Shown: piece after piece, positions 1 to 9,023 of the stretch
Numbering within the stretch: the stretch's first letter is position 1
How the letters are laid out: every line of letters begins with the position of its first letter
Origin: Candidatus Proteinoplasmatales archaeon SG8-5
GTDB taxonomy: Archaea; Thermoplasmatota; Thermoplasmata; SG8-5
NCBI GenBank assembly: GCA_001595885.1
Contig: LSSH01000085.1
Location: forward strand, 1-41,093
Reading direction: 5' to 3'
Length of the DNA stretch: 41,093 nucleotides
Position numbers and translations under genes: made by a program
The notes under the pieces: model-generated
Seen by the model: the letters and a program-made list of their open reading frames with translations, nothing else
The model's database searches: none
What the model was told of the DNA's origin: nothing

Positions 1-1335
1 GATCGCATCGGCCTGCTCGTAGGCATATGACGCACCCTCCAGGTCGCCCTGCCTCTCGAGGAGTTCTCCCCGGCGCACCCAGGCCTTGTCGAAGTAGGGG
101 TTGAGCATCAGCGCGTTGCCCAGAGCGTCCATAGCCTCGTCCGGCCTTCCCAGCCAGTCCAGCACGTTGGCCTTGGCGAGCCAGGAATGGTCGTAGTTAG
201 GATTGAGCTCCAGGGATTGCGCTATCAGCTCCAGGCCCTCCTCCAACTCTCCCGTCCGGGCCAGGGCGTAGCCCTTTGCATACAGGGCATAATCGAAGTC
301 CGGCTTGAACTCCAGGGCCTTGTCGTGATATTCGAGCGATTCTTCGTGGCGACCCATCTTGTCCAGGGCGTTGCCGATGTTGTTCCAGGCTATCTCATAG
401 TCGGGGCACACCTCGATGGCCCACTCGAAATAGGGGATGGATTCCTCGTAGTTGCCGAGGTTGTAGTAGGCGTTGCCGATGTTGTTCCACAGGACCTCGT
501 CGCCCTTGTCTATCTCCAGCGCGGCCTTGTAGCACTCGATCGCTTCCTGCAATCGACCGGCGTTGTGGAGCGCGTATCCCTTGTTGTACCACCCCTGCTT
601 GAACTTCGGGTGTATCTCCAGGGCTGCTTCGTAGCACTTCACCGCTTCGTCATGAACGCCCAGCATGAACAACGCGAGCCCCTTGTTGCTCCAGGCCTCG
701 AAATGGCCCGGCTCCCTCTCCAGCACCCTGTCGAAGTACCCGAGAGCCTCGTTGTACTCTTCCATCGCGTAAAGGACGTTGCCCATGCCGCAGACGGCGT
801 TGAGGTTCTCAGGCTCTATGTCGAGCAGCCGCCCGTATGTTTCCAGTGCTTCTTCCGAGTCGCCGAGGGCCTGCATGAGCCGCGCCCTGGCCAGCAGCGC
901 CTTGGGATCTTCCTGATGTTGGTGTCCGACCCTTTCCACCAGCTTGAGGGCCTCCTTCCTGCGGCCGACGGAGATCAGGGCGATGGCCTTGTCGTAGTAG
1001 GCCACGTAATATTCCGGCTCGACCTTGAGGACGCGGTCGTACAGCTTCAGGGCCGCCTCGACCTCTCCGAGGTAGGTCAGCGAATTGGCCTTGTTGTACA
1101 ATGCCAGGGTGTATGCGGGGTCGATCTTCAGGGCCGCGTCATACATCTCCACTGCCTCCCCGTGCCTGCCCAGCGCGTCGAGAGCCACCCCGTAGTTATT
1201 GATGATTACGGCGTGGTCCGGATTCTTCTCGAGTGCCCTCTTGTAGAACCTCAGCGAATCCTTGAAGCGACCGCAGTTGGACAGGAGATTGGCCTTCAGG
1301 AAATCCTCGTCCTCGGGGCCCGGTGAACCGGCCAT
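1..1335 (-). CDS. TPR-repeat protein, 3' end truncated by window start
   Basis: Reverse-strand translation from ATG at 1335: MAGSPGPEDEDFLKANLLSNCGRFKDSLRFYKRALEKNPDHAVIINNYGVALDALGRHGEAVEMYDAALKIDP..., open to the window edge with canonical TPR periodicity. Missing from the ORF track because it has no stop inside the window; the listed 187..1326 (+) ORF is its antisense shadow. Confidence 0.93.
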   Translation of the reverse strand, partial: MAGSPGPEDEDFLKANLLSNCGRFKDSLRFYKRALEKNPDHAVIINNYGVALDALGRHGEAVEMYDAALKIDPAYTLALYNKANSLTYLGEVEAALKLYDRVLKVEPEYYVAYYDKAIALISVGRRKEALKLVERVGHQHQEDPKALLARARLMQALGDSEEALETYGRLLDIEPENLNAVCGMGNVLYAMEEYNEALGYFDRVLEREPGHFEAWSNKGLALFMLGVHDEAVKCYEAALEIHPKFKQGWYNKGYALHNAGRLQEAIECYKAALEIDKGDEVLWNNIGNAYYNLGNYEESIPYFEWAIEVCPDYEIAWNNIGNALDKMGRHEESLEYHDKALEFKPDFDYALYAKGYALARTGELEEGLELIAQSLELNPNYDHSWLAKANVLDWLGRPDEAMDALGNALMLNPYFDKAWVRRGELLERQGDLEGASYAYEQADAI

Positions 1336-1365
1336 ACACCCAAATACACCTCATAGGCTAAAAAC

Positions 1366-2457
1366 CTACGCAGTTTTGAAATCATAATAATCGCTGAGGA
1401 GCTCTTCCAGCTCCCTAAGTTTCTCTTCCAGGAGGGTCCTGGTCTTGACCTCCCGCATCATCGATGTGCTCAGGCCGTTCAGGCTGTCGTCGTAGGGCGG
1501 CTTCTCGCCAAGCAGCGAGAACACCATCATGTGCGCGAGGTTGACATTCTCCGTTGTGTTGTACCCTCCCTCGATTGCCACGCTGAGCTTGCCCTTGTTC
1601 AGCTCCTTCAGGCGCCGGACGAACTCGTAATATCCGTTCCCGGTCAGCTGCAGGTTGCACTGGGTATCGGTGTAGTGTGAGTCGAAGCCCACCAGGCACA
1701 TGGTGAAATCGGGCTTGTATTGCTCATGAATGGGTTTCACAAGCTTCTCGAGCACATACAGGTATTCCTCGTCTCCCGAGTTCTCGGGCAATTCCATGTT
1801 AACGTTGTAGCCGCGGCCCTTGCCCCGACCGATCTGGTGGATGAACCCGTCATGCGGATAGAAGTCGTGCGGGTCCCTGTGCATTGATAGGTTGAGGACG
1901 GTCGGGTCCTCGTAGAATATCCTCATCGTGCCGTTGCCTGCGTGGGCGTCGATGTCGACTATCATTATCCTCTCGGCCAGTCCCTCGTCCAGGAGGACGC
2001 TCGATGCGATGGCCGCGTTGTTGAAGATGCAGTAGCCGCCGAAGGAATCCGTGCTGGCATGATGGCCTGGCGGGCGAACCAGTGCAAACGAGGTGTCAGC
2101 CTCTCCGCATGCGACCAGTTGCGAGGCTTTTATGACAGCCCCTACAGCCGATATTGCAGCCTTGAACGTATTCGGGGCAAGATAGGTGCTGTCACCGAGG
2201 AAGCCGCCCCCCCTCTCGCAATAATTCTTAACGAAATTTATGTACCCCTCGTCGTGAACCGTTCTCAGCTGGTCCTCAGTGGCTGGCGGGAAATCGGTCA
2301 CGAGGGTGCAATCTGGCCTTTCGAAGAGCCGGAGACGCCCCTCGAGGAAGTTCATGATCCTGATGAGCCTCGTGGGATTCTCAGGGCTTGACACCTCGGA
2401 CTTATGGACGATGTGGTTGGTGTTGTGTACTATCGCGCATTTTTTGATATCGGACAT
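1366..2457 (-). CDS. Histone deacetylase / acetoin utilisation (AcuC-like) family amidohydrolase
   Basis: Motifs RPPGHHAS, DIDAHAGNGT and GFDSH retain the Zn-binding and catalytic residues of the HDAC fold. Confidence 0.93.
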   Translation of the reverse strand: MSDIKKCAIVHNTNHIVHKSEVSSPENPTRLIRIMNFLEGRLRLFERPDCTLVTDFPPATEDQLRTVHDEGYINFVKNYCERGGGFLGDSTYLAPNTFKAAISAVGAVIKASQLVACGEADTSFALVRPPGHHASTDSFGGYCIFNNAAIASSVLLDEGLAERIMIVDIDAHAGNGTMRIFYEDPTVLNLSMHRDPHDFYPHDGFIHQIGRGKGRGYNVNMELPENSGDEEYLYVLEKLVKPIHEQYKPDFTMCLVGFDSHYTDTQCNLQLTGNGYYEFVRRLKELNKGKLSVAIEGGYNTTENVNLAHMMVFSLLGEKPPYDDSLNGLSTSMMREVKTRTLLEEKLRELEELLSDYYDFKTA

Positions 2458-2466
2458 GTCAACATC

Positions 2467-3069
2467 TCAGTTCTTCAGGTTCTTCTCCAGCGAATGGGTG
2501 CGTATGGCCACCGCCACTTCGCCCCGTGTCTTCTCCAGCACGCCCCTGGCAACGTCCTGCTTCCTCTTGATGGCAACGAGGGAGTTCGGGTAGTGGAAGC
2601 CCATCAGGAACTCGTAGAGGGATTCCATGGTCTCGAGGTATTCTGACGCGTCCTCCACCTCTCCCCTCCTGATATTGTCGAGGGCCTGGCGCCTCACCTC
2701 GCCGATCAGGTCGCCGATCCCTAGCAGATAAGCCTCGGGGGTGACGTTCAGGTCCTTCGGCGACGGGAGCGGCTGCTTCGACAGGATGGCACTGAACACC
2801 CTGGCCTCGGTGTACTCCTGCATCGCTGTTTCCACGAAACCCGCGTGCTTGATATCTGGAAAATCACGGGTGATGCCCACGAGCTTCTGAAGGCCATCGG
2901 TGGCTTCTGCCAGCATGTCGTCCACGTCCTTGCCTTTGTGTAGATCCCGAACCGCACTGCCGCACAACCGCGTTATGCCGCGGGAAGCCTTGAGGGCCAC
3001 CTCCCTGACCTCGTCCTTCTCATCCAGCTCGCTCTCGATCTGAGCGGCTATCTCTCCCAATCGCTCCAT
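2467..3069 (-). CDS. Translin family protein
   Basis: All-helical 200 aa; EYTEARVF...YLLGIGDLIGEVRRQALDNI...YEFLMGFHYPNSLVAIKRKQDVARGVLEKTRGE resembles archaeal/eukaryotic translin. Lies 9 nt from the HDAC gene. Confidence 0.8.
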   Translation of the reverse strand: MERLGEIAAQIESELDEKDEVREVALKASRGITRLCGSAVRDLHKGKDVDDMLAEATDGLQKLVGITRDFPDIKHAGFVETAMQEYTEARVFSAILSKQPLPSPKDLNVTPEAYLLGIGDLIGEVRRQALDNIRRGEVEDASEYLETMESLYEFLMGFHYPNSLVAIKRKQDVARGVLEKTRGEVAVAIRTHSLEKNLKN

Positions 3070-3177
3070 CAGACACTGGATGTATATGTGAGTTAATATT
3101 CTTTGCCATTGAAATGAAAAAAAATTTAAGGTAGGGAAAAGGTTAAAGTATCGTACAGGATAAATGAGGATGAGAGC

Positions 3178-3729
3178 ATGGAGAAACAGGGCATTGCCTT
3201 CATTGCCGCGATCGTTGGGCTCGTCGTCATCGTTTCAGGGCTGTCATACCTATACATTGGCTCGGGACAGACGGGTTATGAGAACGGCAACGGTGTGGAC
3301 GACCCGAACGAGGGGCTTCAGCTGGCTCCCGTCTTCACACTGCCTCAGGTGGGCGGAGGGAATGTCATGTTGGCCGATTACTCTGGCAAGGTCCTTGTGC
3401 TCGATTTCATGGCTACTTGGTGCGGTCCGTGCGTCACCGAGATAGGACATCTCAAGGAGATCGACCAGAAATACGGCAGCGATGTGGCCATCGTTTCCAT
3501 TGACGTCGATAGGGACGAGGACGATGCCATCCTCCAGCCGTTCATCGCCCAGCATGGGATCACCTGGCCCGTGCTCAGGGACACCGGAGGTGTTTCCGCG
3601 GCATCGGGATACAGCGCCAGCAGCATTCCGACGCTCGTCATCGTTAACCAGGACGGTTATATCAAGGACAGGTTCGTCGGTGTGACTTCGGCATCGACCC
3701 TTGAAAGCGTGATCGATTCGATTTTATAG
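3178..3729 (+). CDS. Membrane-anchored TlpA/thioredoxin-like protein
   Basis: N-terminal hydrophobic anchor, then FMATWCGPCVTEIGHL (WCGPC active site) and SSIPTLVIVNQDGYI (cis-Pro loop). Confidence 0.9.
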   Translation: MEKQGIAFIAAIVGLVVIVSGLSYLYIGSGQTGYENGNGVDDPNEGLQLAPVFTLPQVGGGNVMLADYSGKVLVLDFMATWCGPCVTEIGHLKEIDQKYGSDVAIVSIDVDRDEDDAILQPFIAQHGITWPVLRDTGGVSAASGYSASSIPTLVIVNQDGYIKDRFVGVTSASTLESVIDSIL

Positions 3730-3764
3730 AGAAAAGGCTTTTACCAGCAAGGGAATTTCACTGC

Positions 3765-4232
3765 GTGTACGTTCTAGACGCCACTGCACTGAGGACAGGA
3801 ATCGCCACCGACGGTTCACAGGAGTGGTTCACCACGCCTTCGGTACTCGAGGAGATCAGGCTGGGGAAGGTGGCCAGGGACCTGAGGATGCTGGAGGGCG
3901 TTCACCTGGTGGTCAAGGCCCCTAGGGAGGACTGCAGGGAGCGTATCCTGGAGGCCTCCGCGGTCACTGGGGATGATGAAAGGCTCTCGGTCACGGACAT
4001 CGATGTCCTGGCCCTGGCCTTGGAAATGAGCGCCACCGTGCTGTCTGACGATTATTCGATCCAGAACGTGGCCAAGAGACTGGGCTTGGAATATGCAGGC
4101 ACTGCGGAACCGGGCATCAGAGAGGTGTTCGACTGGACCTACAGGTGCACTGGCTGCGGACGCTTTTACGATGAGAGCTCAGGCTCATGCGAGATATGCG
4201 GTTCTGACCTCAAAATGGTCAGGAAGCGGTGA
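3765..4232 (+). CDS. nob1: NOB1-like rRNA maturation endonuclease (PIN domain + zinc ribbon)
   Basis: YVLDATAL PIN start, LSVTDIDVLALALE, SDDYSIQNVAKRLG, C-terminal CTGCGRFYDESSGSCEICGSDL zinc ribbon; GTG start. Confidence 0.9.
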   Translation: MYVLDATALRTGIATDGSQEWFTTPSVLEEIRLGKVARDLRMLEGVHLVVKAPREDCRERILEASAVTGDDERLSVTDIDVLALALEMSATVLSDDYSIQNVAKRLGLEYAGTAEPGIREVFDWTYRCTGCGRFYDESSGSCEICGSDLKMVRKR

Positions 4233-4715
4233 TCACTCCTCTTCCTCTTCCTGAATGCGCCAGACGCCTTCTGGTATCTCTTCGTATATGGAGCGTATGT
4301 CCTCGTCCTGCTCGTCGTCGTAGGCCCCGCCCTTACCTGCCAGGTGCAATATCTTCTCCTTCTTGAACAGCCAGTAATGGATGCGCCACTCCCTTCCGTC
4401 GTAGAGTGTCGTCTCCTCCCTTTCGGTCGTCAGGAGGCCCGAGTCCTCGAGCATGTAGAACGCGTCCCTGTCCTCGGGCTCCAGGATGTTGTCGATAATC
4501 CTCTCGCTGTATCCGAAAAAGTTCATAACGTGCTGGGCCATCTGCCTGGCCTCGTCTTCGGGCATGCCCTTCCTGTCGATGCTGTTCCTGATAGCCTTCG
4601 TCAGGTCATTTACCGTGAGCGTTACAAATTCGCCTTGCTTCGTTTTCGTCATCAACGCCATTTGATCGCCTTTTGTTTTGTGCCCACGCTCCGTGCTATG
4701 ACAACTAGTTTTCAT
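4233..4715 (-). CDS. Conserved archaeal protein of unknown function (possibly the DUF6015-type family, from memory)
   Basis: 160 aa ORF filling the space between NOB1 and the cdc6 promoter; resembles Thermoplasmata proteins of unknown function. Start may be at the internal MALMTKTKQGEF. Confidence 0.6.
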   Translation of the reverse strand: MKTSCHSTERGHKTKGDQMALMTKTKQGEFVTLTVNDLTKAIRNSIDRKGMPEDEARQMAQHVMNFFGYSERIIDNILEPEDRDAFYMLEDSGLLTTEREETTLYDGREWRIHYWLFKKEKILHLAGKGGAYDDEQDEDIRSIYEEIPEGVWRIQEEEEE

Positions 4716-4784
4716 ACGTATAAATAACTTTCGTCATTTGGGTTGTGCAAAAGGGTTATCATTGCCTTCGTTGATGCGGGGTTG

Positions 4785-5954
4785 ATGACGGGGTTTGAGG
4801 AAGTTCCACAGCGGATAATTTCTGACTATTCCAAACTTGAGTTCGATTACGTGCCAGATACACTGGTCCACAGGGACGCGCAGATGAAACAGCTGACCTC
4901 GATCTTCTCCCCGGTCGTGGACGCCAATAGGAGCCAGAAAGTGTTCCTGACCGGTGGTGTCGGTTCGGGCAAATCCGCGCTCTCGAAGCGCTTTTGCCTC
5001 GATTTCAGGGACTGGGGCCGCGGCAAGGGTAAGAACATCGAGTTCGTTATTGTCAATTGCAGGTCCAGGAACACGCCCTCGGGCGTGCTCTTGAAGATAC
5101 TGGACAGGTTCCAACCAAACTTCCCGGACCGGGGATTCTCGACGACGGAGATGCTGGAGATTCTCCGAAAGCAGATCACCAGGGACAATGTATTCCTCGT
5201 TATCGTGCTGGACGAGGTCGACGTGCTGATAAAGAAATCAGGCTCCGACCTGCTTTACAGCCTGTCAAGATTTGACGATGAGAAGGTTTCAGAGCATAGG
5301 CACAGCCTATCCTTGATCCTGATATCCCAGCGGCAGATACACGATTTCCTGGACGCTGCCACGATATCGACCATCAAGCGGTCCAACCAGATCAGGTTCG
5401 ACAGGTATTCGAAGGATGAGCTCGGGGACATCGTGGGCCAGAGGGTGGACCTCGCCTTCTTTCCCGGAACCGTGGAGGATGACATCGTCGGTTTCATAGC
5501 CGGGATCGCGGCCGAGTTCGGCGATGCCAGATTTGCCATCGAGCTGTTGGAGAACTCGGGACGGATAGCCAATGAGGAGGGCGCGGAGCAGGTGATGCCG
5601 GAGCACGTGCGCACCGCGAAGGCGATGACATATTCGGTGGTGACGGAGAGCAAGATCGAGCCCCTTGAGAAGCACATGAAGCTCACCCTCCTCGCCGTTT
5701 CAAGGATAATCAGGAAGAAGACGAACGTTTCCACAGGTGAGGCAGAGGAGGCCTACGCACTCGTATGCGAGGAGTTCGGAGAGGAACCGAGGGCGCACAC
5801 GCGGTTCTGGGAGTACCTCAACTACCTGGGTGACGTGGGTCTCCTTGGCCTGAGCGCGTCCGGGAAGGGCAGGGTGGGAAAGACCACTTTGATCACTCTG
5901 CCAGACATCCCGGCAGGTATACTGGAGGAGAAGGTCCTTTCCCTATTGAAGTGA
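4785..5954 (+). CDS. cdc6: Orc1/Cdc6 family replication initiator (AAA+ ATPase with wHTH)
   Basis: VHRDAQMKQL, GGVGSGKSALSKRF (Walker A), VIVLDEVDVLI (Walker B), C-terminal wHTH. ORF track starts at TTG 4743; in-frame ATG at 4785 is more likely. Confidence 0.93.
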   Translation: MTGFEEVPQRIISDYSKLEFDYVPDTLVHRDAQMKQLTSIFSPVVDANRSQKVFLTGGVGSGKSALSKRFCLDFRDWGRGKGKNIEFVIVNCRSRNTPSGVLLKILDRFQPNFPDRGFSTTEMLEILRKQITRDNVFLVIVLDEVDVLIKKSGSDLLYSLSRFDDEKVSEHRHSLSLILISQRQIHDFLDAATISTIKRSNQIRFDRYSKDELGDIVGQRVDLAFFPGTVEDDIVGFIAGIAAEFGDARFAIELLENSGRIANEEGAEQVMPEHVRTAKAMTYSVVTESKIEPLEKHMKLTLLAVSRIIRKKTNVSTGEAEEAYALVCEEFGEEPRAHTRFWEYLNYLGDVGLLGLSASGKGRVGKTTLITLPDIPAGILEEKVLSLLK

Positions 5955-5960
5955 GGCCTT

Positions 5961-6662
5961 ATGTTGGACAACAAAAAACTCCTCATATTGCTGGTGACCG
6001 TCGCCCTGGTGGGCGTGCTCTCCTTGTTTCTGTATTCGAGCACCATCAAACCCACGGAGATGGCCATCAGCGGTATTGACGAGGGCATGGTCGGCAAGAT
6101 GGTGAAGACCTCAGGTACCGTCACCTACGCGAGGACTTTGGGCGACGGTTCCTTGTCCCTCATGCTGACCGAAATGCTTGCTGACTCTGGCATACGCGTC
6201 TATATTCCTTCCAGGGTGTCGGAGGACCTGACCGGCGTGATAATAACGCCGGGGGTCGAAATCGAGGTGGTCGGTGAGGTCGAGTTGTACGCCGATGAGG
6301 TCGAGATCTCGGTGACATCCGCTGAAGGCGTGACCGTTCTCTCTGGGTCCGTGAGTCCCGACTACGAGCTCTGGCAGGTCTTGGAATCGGTAGAGGTCCT
6401 CGAGCACATGAACCTGACCACTGAGGGAATAGCCTATGACGTCGACGTGATCGAGTCCTCTGGCAACCTCATCGGCACCAGCTTCGTGATTACCTCCAGG
6501 CATCAGAATGCCTCATACAGTCTCGACTGCATGTACTTTGATGCGGATCTGAGTCCCGCCATCGAGGATGGGGACCTGGTCAAGGTCACGGGTGTGCTCG
6601 AATTCTACATGAACAAGGGTTGCTGGCAATTGATCCTCAATGACATTGAGGTTGAGGATTAG
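5961..6662 (+). CDS. Membrane-anchored/exported protein with tandem OB-fold-like domains
   Basis: N-terminal TM helix (LLILLVTVALVGVLSLFLY) and two beta-rich segments (VKTSGTVTYAR...GVEIEVVGEVEL; LTTEGIAYD...GDLVKVTGVLEFY) typical of OB-folds; starts 6 nt after cdc6. Confidence 0.65.
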   Translation: MLDNKKLLILLVTVALVGVLSLFLYSSTIKPTEMAISGIDEGMVGKMVKTSGTVTYARTLGDGSLSLMLTEMLADSGIRVYIPSRVSEDLTGVIITPGVEIEVVGEVELYADEVEISVTSAEGVTVLSGSVSPDYELWQVLESVEVLEHMNLTTEGIAYDVDVIESSGNLIGTSFVITSRHQNASYSLDCMYFDADLSPAIEDGDLVKVTGVLEFYMNKGCWQLILNDIEVED

Positions 6663-6699
6663 AACAAAACTTATTAACCGACTCAAACTTCTACAACCG

Positions 6700-7002
6700 A
6701 TGAGGATATTAAAGCAGAAGGTGTGGGTACATAAGAACGAGGTCGTCGAGAGCCTTACGGTGACCGAGGGAGGTAAAGTGAAGTTCTACAGCCACACCTA
6801 TATGGTCAAGGAAGGGGGAAGAGGCTGGGTGCCTTACGTGAAATGGGACAACTGGGACAGGCAGCCGCACGTCGACAAGTATGACAGCAGCGGGGCGCTG
6901 GTCGAGCAGAAGCACTGCCCGGAGAAATCGGCTGAGGAGGCTATCAAACTGGTTAAGATATTCAGGAAGAACCTGATGACGATGGACATCTCGCAGTTGT
7001 GA
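6700..7002 (+). CDS. Putative TumE-like toxin-family small protein
   Basis: MRILKQKVWVHKNEVVESLTVTEGGKVKFYSHTYMVKEGGRGWVPYVKWDNWDRQPHVDKYD...; the Y-x-K-W-D-N...PHVDKYD pattern recalls archaeal TumE/DUF-type toxin families. Start shifted to ATG 6700, after TATA-like aaaacttattaa. Confidence 0.45.
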   Translation: MRILKQKVWVHKNEVVESLTVTEGGKVKFYSHTYMVKEGGRGWVPYVKWDNWDRQPHVDKYDSSGALVEQKHCPEKSAEEAIKLVKIFRKNLMTMDISQL

Positions 7003-7012
7003 TGGTGTATGT

Positions 7013-7453
7013 ATGAAAATTAAAATTATCAAAAAGATCAACCAACAGGAAAAGAAGAATATCATAGAATCATGGAAGAAGAGGTACGGTTCAATGTCAT
7101 CTCTGCAACACAAGGTCGGCCTGTCAAAATGCTCATCGCCCGAGGATGTTAACACCTATATAACGTGGAAATACCTCGCATCGGGAGCTGAGATGGAGGA
7201 AACGGTAACCTTCGTGAATGCCGACATCTTCGACGTCTTTTCCCCTAAAAGGGGCGAGATACTCGAGTACTTGGCCAACAACGAGGTTTCCTCGATCCGC
7301 GAGTTAGCGACCAAGCTCAGGCGTAATTATAAGAACGTGTACGATGACCTGAAAGCGCTGAATAAGTTCGAGTTGGTCGAGCTCAGGGTGGTGGGCCGAG
7401 CCCTAAAACCCTGTTCTTCCGCCTCTGCCGTAGAGGTGATATTGGAAGAATGA
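7013..7453 (+). CDS. wHTH transcriptional regulator, HVO_A0114/TumA-like
   Basis: FSPKRGEILEYLANNEVSSIRELATKLRRNYKNVYDDLKALNKFELVEL is a clear MarR/ArsR-like wHTH; 10 nt downstream of the preceding small gene. Confidence 0.7.
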   Translation: MKIKIIKKINQQEKKNIIESWKKRYGSMSSLQHKVGLSKCSSPEDVNTYITWKYLASGAEMEETVTFVNADIFDVFSPKRGEILEYLANNEVSSIRELATKLRRNYKNVYDDLKALNKFELVELRVVGRALKPCSSASAVEVILEE

Positions 7454-7517
7454 TTACCTTTTATACCATAATAACTGATGTAACATACTGGCTTCGTAGT
7501 TTACTTTTTATACCATA
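7454..7517 (+). repeat. Two direct copies of TTAC[C/T]TTTTATACCATA (7454-7470 and 7501-7517)
   Basis: 17-nt copies with one mismatch, offset 47 nt, in the intergenic region between the wHTH regulator and the 7602 operon. Confidence 0.85.
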
Positions 7518-7553
7518 TAGTTTTGAAAGGCCCAAAAAGCGCTTAATTCTGCG

Positions 7554-7601
7554 AAATTTATTTAAATAGGTACAGTATTTACTTGTTTAGAAGGAAAGGG
7601 C
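7554..7601 (+). promoter_or_regulatory. Archaeal promoter of the 7602-14820 operon
   Basis: gaaatttatttaaatagg TATA/BRE-like element about 35-45 nt upstream of ATG 7602. Confidence 0.6.
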
Positions 7602-8120
7602 ATGAAAGCGCGTAAGTACGAGAATGTTGAATTTGTTATCAATCACTCAACGGACGAGATGAAGCTGAGCCTTGTTTGGAAGAAGGGCGGCCTTTACCTT
7701 TCACTGTCGGGCCTGTTCCTCACCGACGGGAACACGTGGTACGAGCTTCCGGTGAAGGAATTGGAGAATATCACGGTGGTGAGCGATACGCCGCCGAAGA
7801 TACGCCTCAAGATACCGCAGCTCGACATCATGATATCAGGAGAGAGGGCCGAGAAGCTGCTTGCACTGCGGCACTTCCTTCTGCCGTACATATCCGGTGA
7901 CGAACCGGACAGCGAGCTGAAGGCTCTCCTTCGCTTCTGGGGGATAGGAATAAAGGACGCGCCCATACTCTCAAAGTTGTTGAAAATCGATGAGGAGACT
8001 ATCGAGAAGCTGATTACCGAATCCAAGGACAGGGGTTACATAGACGGTAACGGAGAGATCACACCTGCCGGGAACAGGATGTTCTCGGACGAGGTCAACA
8101 TGGTGGGAGGGGAAGGCTAG
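7602..8120 (+). CDS. CheF-like (PH-like fold?) N-terminal domain + C-terminal wHTH protein
   Basis: N-half beta-rich (LYLSLSGLFLTDGNTWYELPVKELENITVVSDTPPKIRLKI); C-half LLRFWGIGIKDAPILSKLLKIDEETIEKLITESKDRGYIDGNGEITPAGNRMF is wHTH-like, architecture as in archaeal CheF-type proteins. Confidence 0.5.
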   Translation: MKARKYENVEFVINHSTDEMKLSLVWKKGGLYLSLSGLFLTDGNTWYELPVKELENITVVSDTPPKIRLKIPQLDIMISGERAEKLLALRHFLLPYISGDEPDSELKALLRFWGIGIKDAPILSKLLKIDEETIEKLITESKDRGYIDGNGEITPAGNRMFSDEVNMVGGEG

Positions 8121-8121
8121 G

Positions 8122-9012
8122 ATGGAGAAGATAAACGAGTTCGGGAGCTTTGCCGAGACCATCAGCGCCCTGGGTACACTTACGAAGCTCGAATCTGCCG
8201 TCGATGCGGCCGTCAAGAACTCAAAGGTCCCGGCCAGAGAGACGCGGAAGTTCCTCAAGTGCATGACCGTCGAGGAGGCCGGCAACACCGCACTGTTCCA
8301 GTTCATCAGGGAGCTGTTCGTGCGGGTGGGCCTGGGTCAGATGAAGCTGACGAGGAACGACATCTTCAGGTATGACATCGCCATCAATGAAAATCCCGTG
8401 GCCAAGCTGTATCCCAATGTCACCAACAAGAAGACGTGCTACATCACGGCCGAATCAATAATGGAGTTCTTCGCCAAGGACCTGGGGTTGCCCGGGAACT
8501 GCGAGGAGACGGCGTGCGTCAACGCGGGTGATGACCGTTGCGAGTTCTCGATATCTTTACAGCCGCTGGCCGTTTACCAGCTGGCCCTGGATGCCTCGGA
8601 CAAGGAGATAATAATGGCCATCATGGACGGCTCGACCGTTCAGAGCATCGCGACGAAGCTGGACATGAGCGACGAGGAGGCCCAGTACAGGCTGAGCGTG
8701 CTTAAGAGGTATCACATCCTCGATGAAAACTTTGCTATAACCGAGATCGGGGACACCTACCATAAATACGGGGAAGGAATGCCCATTCAGGAGGACGATT
8801 TCCCTCCGCCATGGAAAGATATGGCCGAGATATCGGGAGCCATATCGGCGTCGACCTCGTTCGCCGAGGCCTTCACAGAAACGGCTAAGGAGGAACCGTT
8901 GTGGGACGTGAACGAGGATGACATCGTGAACCTGGCCGACGAGGCTAAGAAAAGCACCAGCTTTGCTGAATTACTTTCAAAACAAATTAAGAACAAGGAA
9001 AAGGACGATTGA
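8122..9012 (+). CDS. V4R-domain sensor protein with wHTH domain
   Basis: LFVRVGLGQMKLTRNDIFRYDIAINENPVAKLYP...ITAESIMEFFAKDLGLPGNCEETACVNAGDDRCEFSIS matches the V4R (4-vinyl reductase) C-terminal Cys motif, followed by wHTH SDKEIIMAIMDGSTVQSIATKLDMSDEEAQYRLSVLKRYHIL. Confidence 0.75.
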   Translation: MEKINEFGSFAETISALGTLTKLESAVDAAVKNSKVPARETRKFLKCMTVEEAGNTALFQFIRELFVRVGLGQMKLTRNDIFRYDIAINENPVAKLYPNVTNKKTCYITAESIMEFFAKDLGLPGNCEETACVNAGDDRCEFSISLQPLAVYQLALDASDKEIIMAIMDGSTVQSIATKLDMSDEEAQYRLSVLKRYHILDENFAITEIGDTYHKYGEGMPIQEDDFPPPWKDMAEISGAISASTSFAEAFTETAKEEPLWDVNEDDIVNLADEAKKSTSFAELLSKQIKNKEKDD

Positions 9013-9023
9013 ACGGAGGAATG

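Noticed and set aside
187-1326. 379-aa plus-strand ORF in the track
   Set aside because: Antisense shadow of the TPR gene on the minus strand; its sequence has no coherent domain and the minus frame encodes textbook TPR repeats.
4716-4784. Possible replication origin upstream of cdc6
   Set aside because: Only about 70 nt of intergenic sequence, and no ORB-like inverted repeats or G-string motif recognised.
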